From Frankia sp. AgB1.9 (GTDB lineage: Bacteria > Actinomycetota > Actinomycetes > Frankiales > Frankiaceae), in the NCBI RefSeq assembly GCF_016786355.1, contig NZ_JADWYX010000014.1, positions 1 to 63,973 of the forward strand: 63,973 bases of DNA, in the 5' to 3' direction. Shown here in pieces: positions 52,962 to 61,721 of the stretch (positions are counted from its first letter, which is position 1; every line of letters starts with the position of its first letter). Position numbers and translations under genes: made by a program. A model generated the notes under the pieces. It ran no database searches. It was given only the letters and a program-made list of their open reading frames with translations, and was not told the origin of the DNA.

Positions 52962-54217
52962 CGGGACGCCCCTTCGTAGTTGTCGATCCACGCGCGGACC
53001 TCGGTGTGCAGGGCGCGGCAGAGGATCTCCTGGTCGTTGAGCAGGAAACGGTCGACGTACCGCGTCTCCAGCATCGACTGGGTGGCTTCCAGCGTGTTGG
53101 CGTCCTGCAGGGCGAACTCCTTGAACGTCACCGCCGACATCTCCTGGGAGATCCGCTCGCGGACGTTCGTCGCCGGCAGGAAGTAGACGTTGCCCTCGAA
53201 GACGTGGGTGTTGTGCGACGTCGGCCAGTAGTTGTAGGTCAGGTACCAGCCCTGGCTCCAGATGAGGATCACGAAGTTCGGGAAGAGCTGGAAGGAGTCC
53301 AGGCCGTGCGGGTCGCACTTCGCCGGGTTGACGCCCTTCGGCATCTCGCCGAGGTCCACCTTGTCCCAGGGGCCGAAAAGACCGCCACGGGTCAGTCGCT
53401 CCATCGGTTTGATCAGGTCGTCGCCCATTTCCCAGAAACGGACGCCGGAGGTGCTGACCAGCCGGTGCGGGGGCTCGATCTGGTAATGGGGCGCCTCGAA
53501 GCCGGCCTGGACGGCGGCCTTCGAGTACTTCTCCGGCGACTGGTTCCCGTGCAGGACGGGTGCGTGGTAGAACTCCGCGAACGCGTCCATGAACAGCTTC
53601 CAGTTCGCGCCGACCATGGTGCTGTACCCGAAGCGGGCGGTCATCCGCTCGAACGGGTAGCCCTCCAGGTCGGTCACCATCGGCCCGAGGAACTCGCGCA
53701 GCGACTGCGACGGCTCCCGGGAGAAGTTCACGAAGATGAAGCCGGCCCAGACGTCGCAGTGCACCGGGGCCAGGCCCCACTGGCTCTTGTCGACGCCGAA
53801 GAACTCGCCCTCCTGCTGGATGAACGTGAGCGAGCCGTCGAGGTCGTAGCGCCAGCCGTGGTACTTGCAGGCGAACTGGCGGCAGATGCCCTGGCTCTCG
53901 TTCTTCGGGTCCTCGGTCCAGACGAGCTTGTTGCCGCGGTGGCGGCACATGTTGTGGAAGGCGCGAACGGTGCCGGCCTTGTCCCGGACGACCACGATCG
54001 ACGCGTGGGCTGCCTTGATCTCCTTCGTGAAATAGCTGCCGACGCGGGGGAGCTGCTCGACCCGTCCGACGTTCAGCCACGCGCGCTTGAAGACGGCCTC
54101 CTTCTCGCGCTCGAAGTACTCGGGCGAGATCGAGTCCTCGTAGGACACCGGGCCGGTGCCGAGGCTCGGGTAGTGCTCGGTCCAGCTGCCTTCCGGCGGC
54201 TTCGGGAAACGCGGCAC
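52958..54217 (-). CDS. Rieske non-heme iron oxygenase, large subunit (1)
   Basis: 419 aa from GTG 54217 (GGAGGAGAAGC upstream). Rieske [2Fe-2S] ligands in NMCRHRGNKLV and CKYHGWRYDLDGSL (C-x-H...C-x2-H). The catalytic iron site is DAFAEFYHAPVLHG (two His), with a downstream Asp ligand. It is ~50% similar to the second Rieske protein at 57787-59073. It hydroxylates an unknown, probably aromatic or carboxylated, substrate with electrons from reductase genes that are not seen here. Confidence 0.88.
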   Translation of the reverse strand: MPRFPKPPEGSWTEHYPSLGTGPVSYEDSISPEYFEREKEAVFKRAWLNVGRVEQLPRVGSYFTKEIKAAHASIVVVRDKAGTVRAFHNMCRHRGNKLVWTEDPKNESQGICRQFACKYHGWRYDLDGSLTFIQQEGEFFGVDKSQWGLAPVHCDVWAGFIFVNFSREPSQSLREFLGPMVTDLEGYPFERMTARFGYSTMVGANWKLFMDAFAEFYHAPVLHGNQSPEKYSKAAVQAGFEAPHYQIEPPHRLVSTSGVRFWEMGDDLIKPMERLTRGGLFGPWDKVDLGEMPKGVNPAKCDPHGLDSFQLFPNFVILIWSQGWYLTYNYWPTSHNTHVFEGNVYFLPATNVRERISQEMSAVTFKEFALQDANTLEATQSMLETRYVDRFLLNDQEILCRALHTEVRAWIDNYEGASR

Positions 54218-54255
54218 GCTTCTCCTCCTTCGGGGTCGAGCTACGGGGCGACGAG

Positions 54256-54903
54256 TTACGTGGCGTCGAGGCCGGTCGGGCGCGCGGCCGGGTCGGTCCA
54301 CGGGACGGGCGGCGAATCCGCGGGCGGCGCCAGGCCGGCGCTGTTGAGGACCATGGCGAGGCAGACGTAGCTGCCCACCACGAAGATCAGTTCCAGCAGC
54401 TCGCGCTCGTCGAGCTCGCCGGCCAGGCGGGCCCAGAGGACGTCGTCGAGCACGTGCTGGTCCACCAGCTGGTCGACGGCGACGAGCAGGTCACGGTCGC
54501 GCCCGGACCACCCGTCGGCCTCGGCGCCGACCCCGAGCGCGGCAAGTTCGGCCTCGTCTAGGCCGGCCTCCCGGCCGAGGCGGACATGCTCGGCCCACAG
54601 GTAGCGGCTGCGGGTCCGCACGCCGACCCGCAGGATCAGCAGCTCCCGGTCGCGCGGCCGCAGGGCGCCGTCCTCCAGCAGCCGGCCGCTGAAGGCCAGC
54701 CACGGGCCGCCGATCCGGGCATGGCGGGCCAGCAGGCCCAGGACCGGTGGCATCGGCGGCGCGTCCGGAGCACCGGACAGGTAGCGCTCGGCGCGGGCGA
54801 GGTGGCCGCGCAGTAGCTCCCGGTCCGCCTCGTCCCACTCGGCCGCCGGAAGCGGGCCGATCCGGGCCGCGGGAGCCCCGGTCAGCGCGTTCGTGCCCGT
54901 CAC
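54256..54903 (-). CDS. Carboxymuconolactone decarboxylase-family (AhpD-like) protein
   Basis: 215 aa from GTG 54903 (GTGA overlap with the SDR gene). The CMD core is LRPRDRELLILRVGVRTRSRYLWAEHVRLGREAGLDEAEL, with the EH of the active site kept; the redox Cys pair is absent. The second half has LVAVDQLVDQHVLDDVLWARL and ELLELIFVVGSYVCLAMVLNS. It could act as decarboxylase or lactonase in the catabolic pathway. Confidence 0.75.
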   Translation of the reverse strand: MTGTNALTGAPAARIGPLPAAEWDEADRELLRGHLARAERYLSGAPDAPPMPPVLGLLARHARIGGPWLAFSGRLLEDGALRPRDRELLILRVGVRTRSRYLWAEHVRLGREAGLDEAELAALGVGAEADGWSGRDRDLLVAVDQLVDQHVLDDVLWARLAGELDERELLELIFVVGSYVCLAMVLNSAGLAPPADSPPVPWTDPAARPTGLDAT

Positions 54904-55694
54904 AGCACCTGCCCGCCGTTGACGCCGAGGATCTGCCCGGTGATGAACCTGGCCTCCTCGGACGCCAGGAACGCGACCGCCGCCGCGAGATCGTCCGGGG
55001 TGCCCAGGTGGCCCAGCGGGATGGTCCCGGCCATCACCTCGTTCGACGGCAGGTTTCCCGCCGCCTGGTCGCGGTGCTGCATGGGCGTCTCGATGCCGGA
55101 CGGCGGGATGCAGTTCACCGTGATGCCGTCGGCCGCGTAGGCGCGGGCCAATGACTTGGTCAGCGTGAGGACACCGCCCTTCGCGGCGGCATAGTGCGCC
55201 ATCTTCGGCGAGCCGCGCTGGGCGCTGGACGACGAGATCAGCACCATCCGGCCCCAGTGCGCCTCGACCATGTCGGGAAGGGCGGCCTGGCAGCAGTGGA
55301 AGGTGCCGGTCAGGTTCACCTCGATGACCCGGTTCCAGCTCGCCAGCGTGATCTCGTGGAACTCCTCGAAGGCGACGAGGCCGGCGCTGGTCACCAGGAT
55401 CTCCGTCGGCCCGAGCGTCGCGCGGATCTCGGCGAAGGCGGCGTCGAGGGCGGCCCGGTCGGTGACGTCGACGCCCACGCCGATCGCACGGGTGCCGTCG
55501 GCCACCGGCTCCTTTGCCACCAGCTCCTTCGCAACCAGATCCTTCGCAACCCGGTCCGCACCCGCGCCGTCGAGGTCGAGCACGGCGACGCGGTGGCCGC
55601 GCGCCGCGAGGTGATGGCAACTGGCCTCGCCGATGCCGGAGGCTCCGCCGGTGACGACCGCCACCCGGGAGCGCGGCGTGCTGCTGAGCGCCAT
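54900..55694 (-). CDS. Short-chain dehydrogenase/reductase
   Basis: 264 aa. Cofactor motif VVTGGASGIGEA, NAG-like VTSAGLVAF, catalytic Ser in LISSSSAQRG and YAAAKGG (Tyr, Lys), and the VNGGQVL end. A short tandem repeat (VAKDLVAKELVAKEPVA) lies before residue 70, encoded by near-identical 15-bp units, unusual in an SDR. It is the first gene of a six-gene operon going down to 50985. Confidence 0.88.
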   Translation of the reverse strand: MALSSTPRSRVAVVTGGASGIGEASCHHLAARGHRVAVLDLDGAGADRVAKDLVAKELVAKEPVADGTRAIGVGVDVTDRAALDAAFAEIRATLGPTEILVTSAGLVAFEEFHEITLASWNRVIEVNLTGTFHCCQAALPDMVEAHWGRMVLISSSSAQRGSPKMAHYAAAKGGVLTLTKSLARAYAADGITVNCIPPSGIETPMQHRDQAAGNLPSNEVMAGTIPLGHLGTPDDLAAAVAFLASEEARFITGQILGVNGGQVL

Positions 55695-55865
55695 CGCTGG
55701 GTCCTTCCTCATTCGTAGATCACGGGGTCGGTGACCGGCGTGGCCTGGCCGGCAGGCACCCGGCGTGCGGGGACCTCGACACCCGCGTCGCGTTCGCGGG
55801 TCGGCGCCGTGCTCCTCGTCACGCCGGCGCAGCTCACCACGTGCCTTCTTCCTGGCTGCCAGGGT

Positions 55866-55908
55866 GTTCTTCAATCGACTAACATTGTTCTCCGCATGAC
55901 TAACATGG
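55866..55908. promoter_or_regulatory. Shared TGACTAACA motif, copy 1 (SDR operon / TetR)
   Basis: GTTCTTCA, then GACTAACA at 55877, TTGTTCTCC, and GACTAACA again at 55898, ending in TGG. The same order is found at 59117-59161. It lies between the SDR operon and the divergent tetR gene, so it probably contains the TetR operator. Confidence 0.65.
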
Positions 55909-55991
55909 CGCTCGGCCGGGGGCAAGCGCCCTGACGGAGTCGATCGGCGCGAAACTGGGGGATCGGGCTGCGGGACCGCGGGAGGATGGAC

Positions 55992-56612
55992 ATGGCGCCG
56001 GCACGGCGGAGCGTCGTCGATGAGTCGAGCACGCGCACGGCGCTGCTCGACGCCACCGCGGCGCTGATGCTGGAGGAGGGCTACGCCGCCGTCACCACAC
56101 GCCGGCTGGCCCAGCGGGCCGGCGTCAACAACGGGCTCGTCTACTACTACTTCGGCACGATGGACGGTCTGTACATCGAGCTGTTCCGTCGAGGCGCCGA
56201 GCGCAGTCTGGGCCGGCTCAAGGAGGCGTTGCAGGCCCCACAGCCGCTGTGGTCGCTCTGGGAGTTGACCCAGGACTTCTCCAGCAACGCGCTGACGATG
56301 GAGTTCATCGCGCTGGCGAACCACCGTAAGGCGATCCGAACCGAGATCGCGGCCTATTCGCGCACCTTCCGGACGCTGCAGCTCGACGCCCTCTCCGGCG
56401 TCCTCGCGAGCTACGGGCTCGACCCCCAGCGCTGGCCACCGGCGGCATTGATCGTCATGATCGCCGCGGTCTCCCGGTTCCTGCACATCGAGGATGGGTT
56501 CGACGTCGACATCGGCCACATGGAGCTGATCACCGTGATCGAACGTGAGATCCGCGCGCTGGAGGGCGATCGCGGCCCGACGCGGGAGACGCTCGCCCAC
56601 CAGGTCGGCTAG
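55992..56612 (+). CDS. TetR-family regulator of the Rieske cluster
   Basis: 206 aa from ATG 55992; the GGAGG lies 6 bp upstream, too close for ATG 55986. Helix-turn-helix: LLDATAALMLEEGYAAVTTRRLAQRAGVNNGLVYYYFGTMDGLY. The C-terminal ligand-binding domain is less conserved. It is divergent from the SDR operon and adjoins the TauD gene end with no gap. It probably represses both operons by binding the GACTAACA sites. Confidence 0.88.
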   Translation: MAPARRSVVDESSTRTALLDATAALMLEEGYAAVTTRRLAQRAGVNNGLVYYYFGTMDGLYIELFRRGAERSLGRLKEALQAPQPLWSLWELTQDFSSNALTMEFIALANHRKAIRTEIAAYSRTFRTLQLDALSGVLASYGLDPQRWPPAALIVMIAAVSRFLHIEDGFDVDIGHMELITVIEREIRALEGDRGPTRETLAHQVG

Positions 56613-57458
56613 TCAACGGATCGGCTCGTTCCCGAACACCGTCGTGCGCAGCAGTTCTCGCGGCGAGGCGGGGTCATAGGGCGACGCGCGGTGCACCACG
56701 CCGGTGTTGTCCCAGATGACGGTGTCTCCCACCGACCAGGTGTGCCGGTAGGTGAGGCCGGCCGCGGTCGTGTGGTCGATCAGCTGCCGCAGCAGTGCGT
56801 GGCTCTCTCCGACGTCCATCCCGACGACGTGGCTGGCATGGGCGCCGACGACCAGGGATTTGCGGCCGGTGCGATGCGTCCAGACCAGCGGATGGGTCGA
56901 GGTCGGCCGGCGCCGCCACCGCTCCAGCTGGTCCGGCGTCGGGTCGGGGTAGACCGCCCGCTGGGACGCCTCGAACGTGTGGACGACCCGCAGCGCGGCG
57001 AACCGGTCCTTCTCCGCGTCGCTGAGCGCCTCGTAGCCGGCGTAGGTGCTGGCGAACTCGGTCTCGCCGCCGGTCGCCGCCACCTGCTTGGCGGACAGGA
57101 TCGTCGCCTTCTGCGGTGGTTCACCGTGAAGCGGCATGCAGCCGTCCATGTGCCAGGCGAACGTGCCCTTCAGGTAGTCGGCCGAGGTGTTCTTCGACTT
57201 GTCCAGGCTCACCCGGTAGATGCCCCGTACCGGGTGGTGGCCGTACTCGAAGTCGATCTCGCCGAGCCGGCGGCAGAACGCGACCTGGTTCTCCGGGTCG
57301 AGGTCCAGGCCCCGGAAGACCAGGACGCCGAACTGCTCCAGCGCGTCGAGGACCGCCGCGGCGGCGGCGTCGTCGCTGGCGAGCTGGTCGGCGTCGACGC
57401 CGCGCACCTCGGCGCCGACGGTCGCGGCCAGTGGCTCGCAGGTGAGGGTCGCGGTCAC
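56613..57458 (-). CDS. TauD/TfdA-family Fe(II)/2-oxoglutarate dioxygenase
   Basis: 281 aa from GTG 57458 (GTGA overlap with the small protein gene). GAEVRGVDADQL, the FAWHMDGCM segment (iron ligands His, Asp), THPLVWTH and the distal His with Arg in WDNTGVVHRASPYDP. Members oxidise taurine, phenoxyacetates, sulfate esters and amino acids. It is the third gene of the second Rieske operon. Confidence 0.85.
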   Translation of the reverse strand: MTATLTCEPLAATVGAEVRGVDADQLASDDAAAAAVLDALEQFGVLVFRGLDLDPENQVAFCRRLGEIDFEYGHHPVRGIYRVSLDKSKNTSADYLKGTFAWHMDGCMPLHGEPPQKATILSAKQVAATGGETEFASTYAGYEALSDAEKDRFAALRVVHTFEASQRAVYPDPTPDQLERWRRRPTSTHPLVWTHRTGRKSLVVGAHASHVVGMDVGESHALLRQLIDHTTAAGLTYRHTWSVGDTVIWDNTGVVHRASPYDPASPRELLRTTVFGNEPIR

Positions 57459-57790
57459 GGCGCGGGCTCCAGGTAGCGGTCGAAGTAGGCGGTTCCGCTG
57501 TCGATGACCCTGGGCTGGTGCCAGACCTCGACGGGCAGCGAAACCATGATCAGGGAGTAGGTCAGGTGGAGCAGGTTCAGCTGCTGGTCGGGCAGGTCGG
57601 CCAGCGGGAAGCCGTCGAGATAGGTCATGGCCTCGGCGACCCGCGGGTACGCGGCGGTGTAGAACGCCTCCATCTCGGCCATCGTGCTGTTCACCCGGGT
57701 GGCATACCGGGCCGCCTCGGTCGGAAGAACCCACTTCGCGGCGAACGGTTCGAGGTCGGCGAACTCCGCCGGCAGTAGCGCGTCGCTCAT
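57455..57790 (-). CDS. Small conserved Rieske-associated protein, 111 aa
   Basis: A paralogue of 52614-52961 (LLPAEFADLEPFAAKW near the start; PVEVWHQPRVIDSG near the end). It overlaps the Rieske gene (ATGA) and the TauD gene (GTGA). The same gene pair in two operons suggests that the small protein is a fixed partner of this type of oxygenase. Confidence 0.65.
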   Translation of the reverse strand: MSDALLPAEFADLEPFAAKWVLPTEAARYATRVNSTMAEMEAFYTAAYPRVAEAMTYLDGFPLADLPDQQLNLLHLTYSLIMVSLPVEVWHQPRVIDSGTAYFDRYLEPAP

Positions 57791-59073
57791 GCTCGGGCGT
57801 CCTTTCCGTCGCGCAGGTATGCCTCGACCCAGTCGCCGACCACCTTGTGGTGGTGGCGGACGGTGAGTTCCTGGTCGGACAGCGGGAACTTGTCGATCGC
57901 CCTGGACTCCAGGCCCATCTGAGTGCCGTCGAGGGTGGCGGCGTCCTGGAGGGCTGCTTCCTTGGAGACGACGGCGGTCACCTCGTGGCGAATTCGCTCG
58001 CTCGCGGTCCGTGCCGGTGGGAAGTAGTAGGACATCTCCCAGTCGTGGGTGCCGACGGAGGTCGGCCAGTACTGGTAGGTGAGATACCAGCCGCGCTCGT
58101 AGACCAGGATCACGAAGTTCGGGAAGATCTGGAAGTTCGAGATCGACCACGGTTGCAGGTTGCCCGGGTTGAGGCCGGGCGGCAGGTTCGCGGGGTCGAG
58201 CTCGGGAATGTCCGGCCGTTCCCAGGGGCCCATCAGGCCGGACCGGGTCGCGTGCTCGATCGGGTACATCTGGTCCGGCGGCGTGAGGTGGCGCGGCACG
58301 CCCTTCCAGCCACCCGTGCTGACCAGCCGGTGCGGCCCGTCGATCTGGAAATGCGGGATCTTGTAGCCGCTCTCGAAGCTGCGCAACGACGGGACCTGCT
58401 GCTGCGAATGCAGCACCGACGCGTGGTAGTACTCCTGGAAGGCGTCCAGGAAGATTTTCCAGTTGCTGGAGATCTCCGACCTGAACGCGTACCGCTCGCC
58501 GCACAGGTGAAACGGGTAGCCCTCCAGGCCGAGCACCATCGGCCCGAGGAAGTCGCGCAGCGACTGGCTCGGCTCGTCGGCCAGGTTGACGAACACGAAG
58601 CCTTCCCAGACCTCGCAGTGCACCGGCACCAGCGGGAAGTCGGCCTTGTCGAAGTCGAAGAACTCCTCCTCCTGCAGGACGAACTTCAGGGCCCCGTCGA
58701 CTCCGTAGCGCCAGCCGTGGTACTTGCACATGAACTGCCGGCACACCCCGCTGGACTCGGTCCGTGGCGTGTGGTCCCAGACCAGCTTGTTACCGCGATG
58801 GCGGCACACGTTGTGGAAGGCGTGGATCTCACCGGCCAGATCCCGGGTGACGAGCAACGAGGTCTTCGCGACCGCGAGCTCCTTCGTGAAATAGCTGCCC
58901 TTGCGAGGCAGCTGCTCGACCCGGCCCACGTTCAGCCAGGCCCGGCGGAAGATCGCCTCGCGTTCGAGCTCGTAGAACTCGGGCGAGATCGAGTCCTCGT
59001 ACGACACCAGGCCGGTGCCCAGGTCCGGGTAGCGCTGCGTCCACTTGGCCGGCGGCGTGGCGAGTTGCGCCAT
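57787..59073 (-). CDS. Rieske non-heme iron oxygenase, large subunit (2)
   Basis: 428 aa from ATG 59073 (GGAGGG 6 bp upstream; ATG 59079 is too close to it). Rieske ligands in NVCRHRGNKLV and CKYHGWRYGVDGAL; iron site DAFQEYYHASVLHS. It is similar to the first Rieske protein in the whole length. The pair probably arose by duplication and may act on related substrates. No ferredoxin or reductase gene is adjacent. Confidence 0.88.
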   Translation of the reverse strand: MAQLATPPAKWTQRYPDLGTGLVSYEDSISPEFYELEREAIFRRAWLNVGRVEQLPRKGSYFTKELAVAKTSLLVTRDLAGEIHAFHNVCRHRGNKLVWDHTPRTESSGVCRQFMCKYHGWRYGVDGALKFVLQEEEFFDFDKADFPLVPVHCEVWEGFVFVNLADEPSQSLRDFLGPMVLGLEGYPFHLCGERYAFRSEISSNWKIFLDAFQEYYHASVLHSQQQVPSLRSFESGYKIPHFQIDGPHRLVSTGGWKGVPRHLTPPDQMYPIEHATRSGLMGPWERPDIPELDPANLPPGLNPGNLQPWSISNFQIFPNFVILVYERGWYLTYQYWPTSVGTHDWEMSYYFPPARTASERIRHEVTAVVSKEAALQDAATLDGTQMGLESRAIDKFPLSDQELTVRHHHKVVGDWVEAYLRDGKDARA

Positions 59074-59116
59074 GGCCATCCCTCCGTCGAGGTCACGCCC
59101 CGATCCCGATCGAGGC

Positions 59117-59161
59117 GTTCTTCAGCTGACTAACAGCTTGTTCCCCAAGTGACTAACATGG
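59117..59161. promoter_or_regulatory. Shared TGACTAACA motif, copy 2 (Rieske 2 / aldehyde dehydrogenase)
   Basis: GTTCTTCA, then GACTAACA at 59128, CTTGTTCCCC and GACTAACA at 59151. The GACTAACA units are 23 bp apart (21 bp in copy 1). It lies between the divergent Rieske 2 and aldehyde dehydrogenase genes. Confidence 0.65.
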
Positions 59162-59274
59162 CCGTCGCGGCCGGCGCAAGGCCTGGCCTTCAAGTAGGCC
59201 CGGCCCGCGTCCGCGCGGCACGATCACGTCCATCGCCCGCCCGGAGGCGGGTCGAACCCAGGCCAGGAGCGCCC

Positions 59275-60723
59275 ATGAAGGAGCACGGCACGCTGTTCAT
59301 CGGAGGCCGGTGGGTCGCCCCCCGCACCGAGCGCACCATCGAGGTGATCTCCCCGCACACCGAGCAGCCGATCGTCCGCGTCGCGGCCGCCGGACCGCCG
59401 GACGTGGACGACGCCGTCACGGCCGCGCGCCACGCCTTCGACGAGGGGCCCTGGCCGCGCCTCGACCCGGCCGAGCGGATCGAGGCGGTCCGCCGCCTGG
59501 CCGACCTCTACGGCACGCGCCGCGACGAGCTGGCCGAGCTGATCACCGACCAGCTCGGCGCGCCGATCTCCTTCTCCCGGCGCGCCCAGGTCGCCCTGCC
59601 GTGGTCGATGATGAACGCGCTGAGCGACCTCGCGCGCACCTATCCCTGGCAGGAGAACCGGCCCGGTGTCTACGGCCAGGACATCTTGCTGCGCAAAGAA
59701 CCCGTCGGGGTCGTCGCCGCGGTGATCCCGTGGAACATGCCGCAGTTCCTGACTGTCACGAAAGTCGTTCCAGCATTGCTGGCCGGCTGCACGGTCGTCC
59801 TGAAGCCGGCGCCCGAGTCGCCGTTGGACGCGCTTTTCCTCGCCGGCCTCGTCGAGCAGGCCGGGCTTCCGCCCGGCGTCGTGAACGTGATCCCGGCGGA
59901 CCGGGACACCAGCGCCCACCTCGTCGCCCATCGGGGCCTCGACAAGGTCTCCTTCACCGGCTCGACCGCCGCCGGTCGGCAGGTCGCCGGAGCCTGCGCG
60001 CAGAACCTCACCAAGGTCAGTCTGGAACTCGGCGGGAAGTCGGCGGCCATCGCGCTGGACGACGCCGACCCGTCGGCCGTGGCGAGCGCCGTGCGCCTTT
60101 CCGGTCTGGGAATGGCCGGCCAGATCTGCAACGCACTCACCCGCGTCGTCGTCCCCGCCAACCGTGCCGACGACTACGCGCAGGCCCTCGCCGCGACGAT
60201 GTCGGCGCTCAACGTCGGCGACCCCACCGACCCGGCGACCGAGATGGGACCGCTGGTGGCCCGCCGCCAACAGGAACGCGTGCGGCACTACATCGACACC
60301 GGCGTGCGCGAGGGCGCCAAGCTCGTCACCGGAGGCACCGACCTGCCCGCCGGCGTCGAACGAGGCTGGTATGTGCGCCCGACCGTGCTCGGCGCGGTGA
60401 AACCATCGATGACCGTCGCCCGAGAGGAGATCTTCGGGCCAGTGATCGTCGTGATTCCCTACCGCGACGACGACGAGGCCATTCGCATCGCGAACGACAG
60501 CGAATACGGCCTCGCGGGCTCCGTGTTCACCACCGACCGGGCGCGCGGGCTCGACGTCGCGGGAAAGGTCCGTACCGGGACGTTCGGAATCAACCAGGGA
60601 TACTCGATGGACCCCGCGGCGCCCTTCGGCGGCGTCAAGGCCAGCGGCTATGGCCGAGAGCTCGGCCGCGAGGGCCTGGAAGCCTACCTGGACCTCAAGT
60701 CCATCTCCATCGGCCCGATCTGA
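59275..60723 (+). CDS. Aldehyde dehydrogenase
   Basis: 482 aa from ATG 59275 (AGGAG upstream). Rossmann part VVAAVIPWNMPQFLTVTKVVPAL, Glu in VSLELGGKSAAIALDDAD, catalytic Cys in GMAGQICNALTRVVV, and EEIFGPVIVVIPYRDDDEAI. NAD(P)+-dependent oxidation of an aldehyde to the acid, probably in the same pathway as the Rieske/SDR enzymes. Confidence 0.9.
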   Translation: MKEHGTLFIGGRWVAPRTERTIEVISPHTEQPIVRVAAAGPPDVDDAVTAARHAFDEGPWPRLDPAERIEAVRRLADLYGTRRDELAELITDQLGAPISFSRRAQVALPWSMMNALSDLARTYPWQENRPGVYGQDILLRKEPVGVVAAVIPWNMPQFLTVTKVVPALLAGCTVVLKPAPESPLDALFLAGLVEQAGLPPGVVNVIPADRDTSAHLVAHRGLDKVSFTGSTAAGRQVAGACAQNLTKVSLELGGKSAAIALDDADPSAVASAVRLSGLGMAGQICNALTRVVVPANRADDYAQALAATMSALNVGDPTDPATEMGPLVARRQQERVRHYIDTGVREGAKLVTGGTDLPAGVERGWYVRPTVLGAVKPSMTVAREEIFGPVIVVIPYRDDDEAIRIANDSEYGLAGSVFTTDRARGLDVAGKVRTGTFGINQGYSMDPAAPFGGVKASGYGRELGREGLEAYLDLKSISIGPI

Positions 60724-60749
60724 CAGCTCCAGGCGAGGGTCGGTCCAGC

Positions 60750-61418
60750 TCAGGTGGCGGGCGGCGGTTCGTCGGAGCTGGGCTTTCTGAAAAGGAGGTA
60801 GGCCCGCAGGAAGCGTTCGGTCTCGGTCGGGACGCGGACCAGGTGGGCGGTCTCGGTGAAGCCGGCGTCGCGCAGCAGGGCGGCGGCGGACGCGGTGGGC
60901 CAGCGGTAGGCCGTGGTGACCTTGTGGTCGAACGGCTGGGGTCGGCCATCGGGCTGATCGGTGGTCTGGAAGGCCACCAGCAACTGGCCGCCGGGGGCCA
61001 GCAGCCGGTGGAACTCGGCGAGGAAGCCGGGCAGGTCGGCGGGCGGGGTGTGGATGATCGAGAACCAGGCGACGATGCCGCCAAGCGTTCCGTCGGCCAG
61101 CCCCAGGCCGGTCATGGTCCCGACGTCGAAGCTGAGGTCCGGACGCTCGCGACGGGCGATGGCGATCATCGCGGGGGAGAGGTCGACCCCGAACGCGTCG
61201 AGGCCGAGGTCGCTCAGGAAGGCCGTCAGGCGACCGGGCCCGCAGCCGAGGTCCGCCACCGGTCCGGCCGGGCCGGTGCGGACGCGCTCGGCGAACGCGG
61301 CCAGCAGCCCGCGCTCCAGGGGCTCGGCGGCCAGTGAGTCGGCGAACAGCGCCGCGTACTCGTCGGCGACGGCGTCGTAGGCGGCACGGGTCGCGCCGAG
61401 GTACGCGGACTGCGTCAT
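60750..61418 (-). CDS. Class I SAM-dependent methyltransferase
   Basis: 222 aa from ATG 61418 (MTQSAYLGATRAAYD). SAM-binding VADLGCGPGRLTAFLSDLGLDAFGVDLSPAMI, then GGIVAWFSIIHTPPADLPGFLAEFHRLLAPGGQLLVAFQ (small-molecule methyltransferase type). The substrate is unknown. It is convergent with the aldehyde dehydrogenase gene. Confidence 0.85.
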   Translation of the reverse strand: MTQSAYLGATRAAYDAVADEYAALFADSLAAEPLERGLLAAFAERVRTGPAGPVADLGCGPGRLTAFLSDLGLDAFGVDLSPAMIAIARRERPDLSFDVGTMTGLGLADGTLGGIVAWFSIIHTPPADLPGFLAEFHRLLAPGGQLLVAFQTTDQPDGRPQPFDHKVTTAYRWPTASAAALLRDAGFTETAHLVRVPTETERFLRAYLLFRKPSSDEPPPAT

Positions 61419-61721
61419 GACCGACAACGTAGTGATCCGCCCCGAAGGCGCCAATGGTGGTCGGTGTGTTCTCCCGACGAGCCGCGGCGGCCCACCAGTC
61501 GATCGGGGCGACGGTCGAGTGGCTCGTCGCCCGACCGCCGACCCGGATCAGTGCCTTCCCCCTGAGCGCGGCCGAGCGCCGTAAAACCGCCTGACCACTG
61601 TGTCCGGCCCGGGCCAACGCGGCGCAGAACCGTGAGTCCGGCACCCTTGCCCGCGACGAAGGCAGACTTGATCGGGCTGGGATGATGGGCGCTCAGGTGG
61701 CCTGTTCCGGACGGGGGGATC
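61419..61721. other. Intergenic region before the NB-ARC gene
   Basis: About 300 bp without a supported gene; it should hold the promoters for the methyltransferase and the NB-ARC protein. No special repeat was noticed. Confidence 0.4.

Noticed and set aside
59224..61644. 806-aa minus-strand frame
   Set aside because: Antisense to the aldehyde dehydrogenase, which has full catalytic motifs; no family pattern in the frame.
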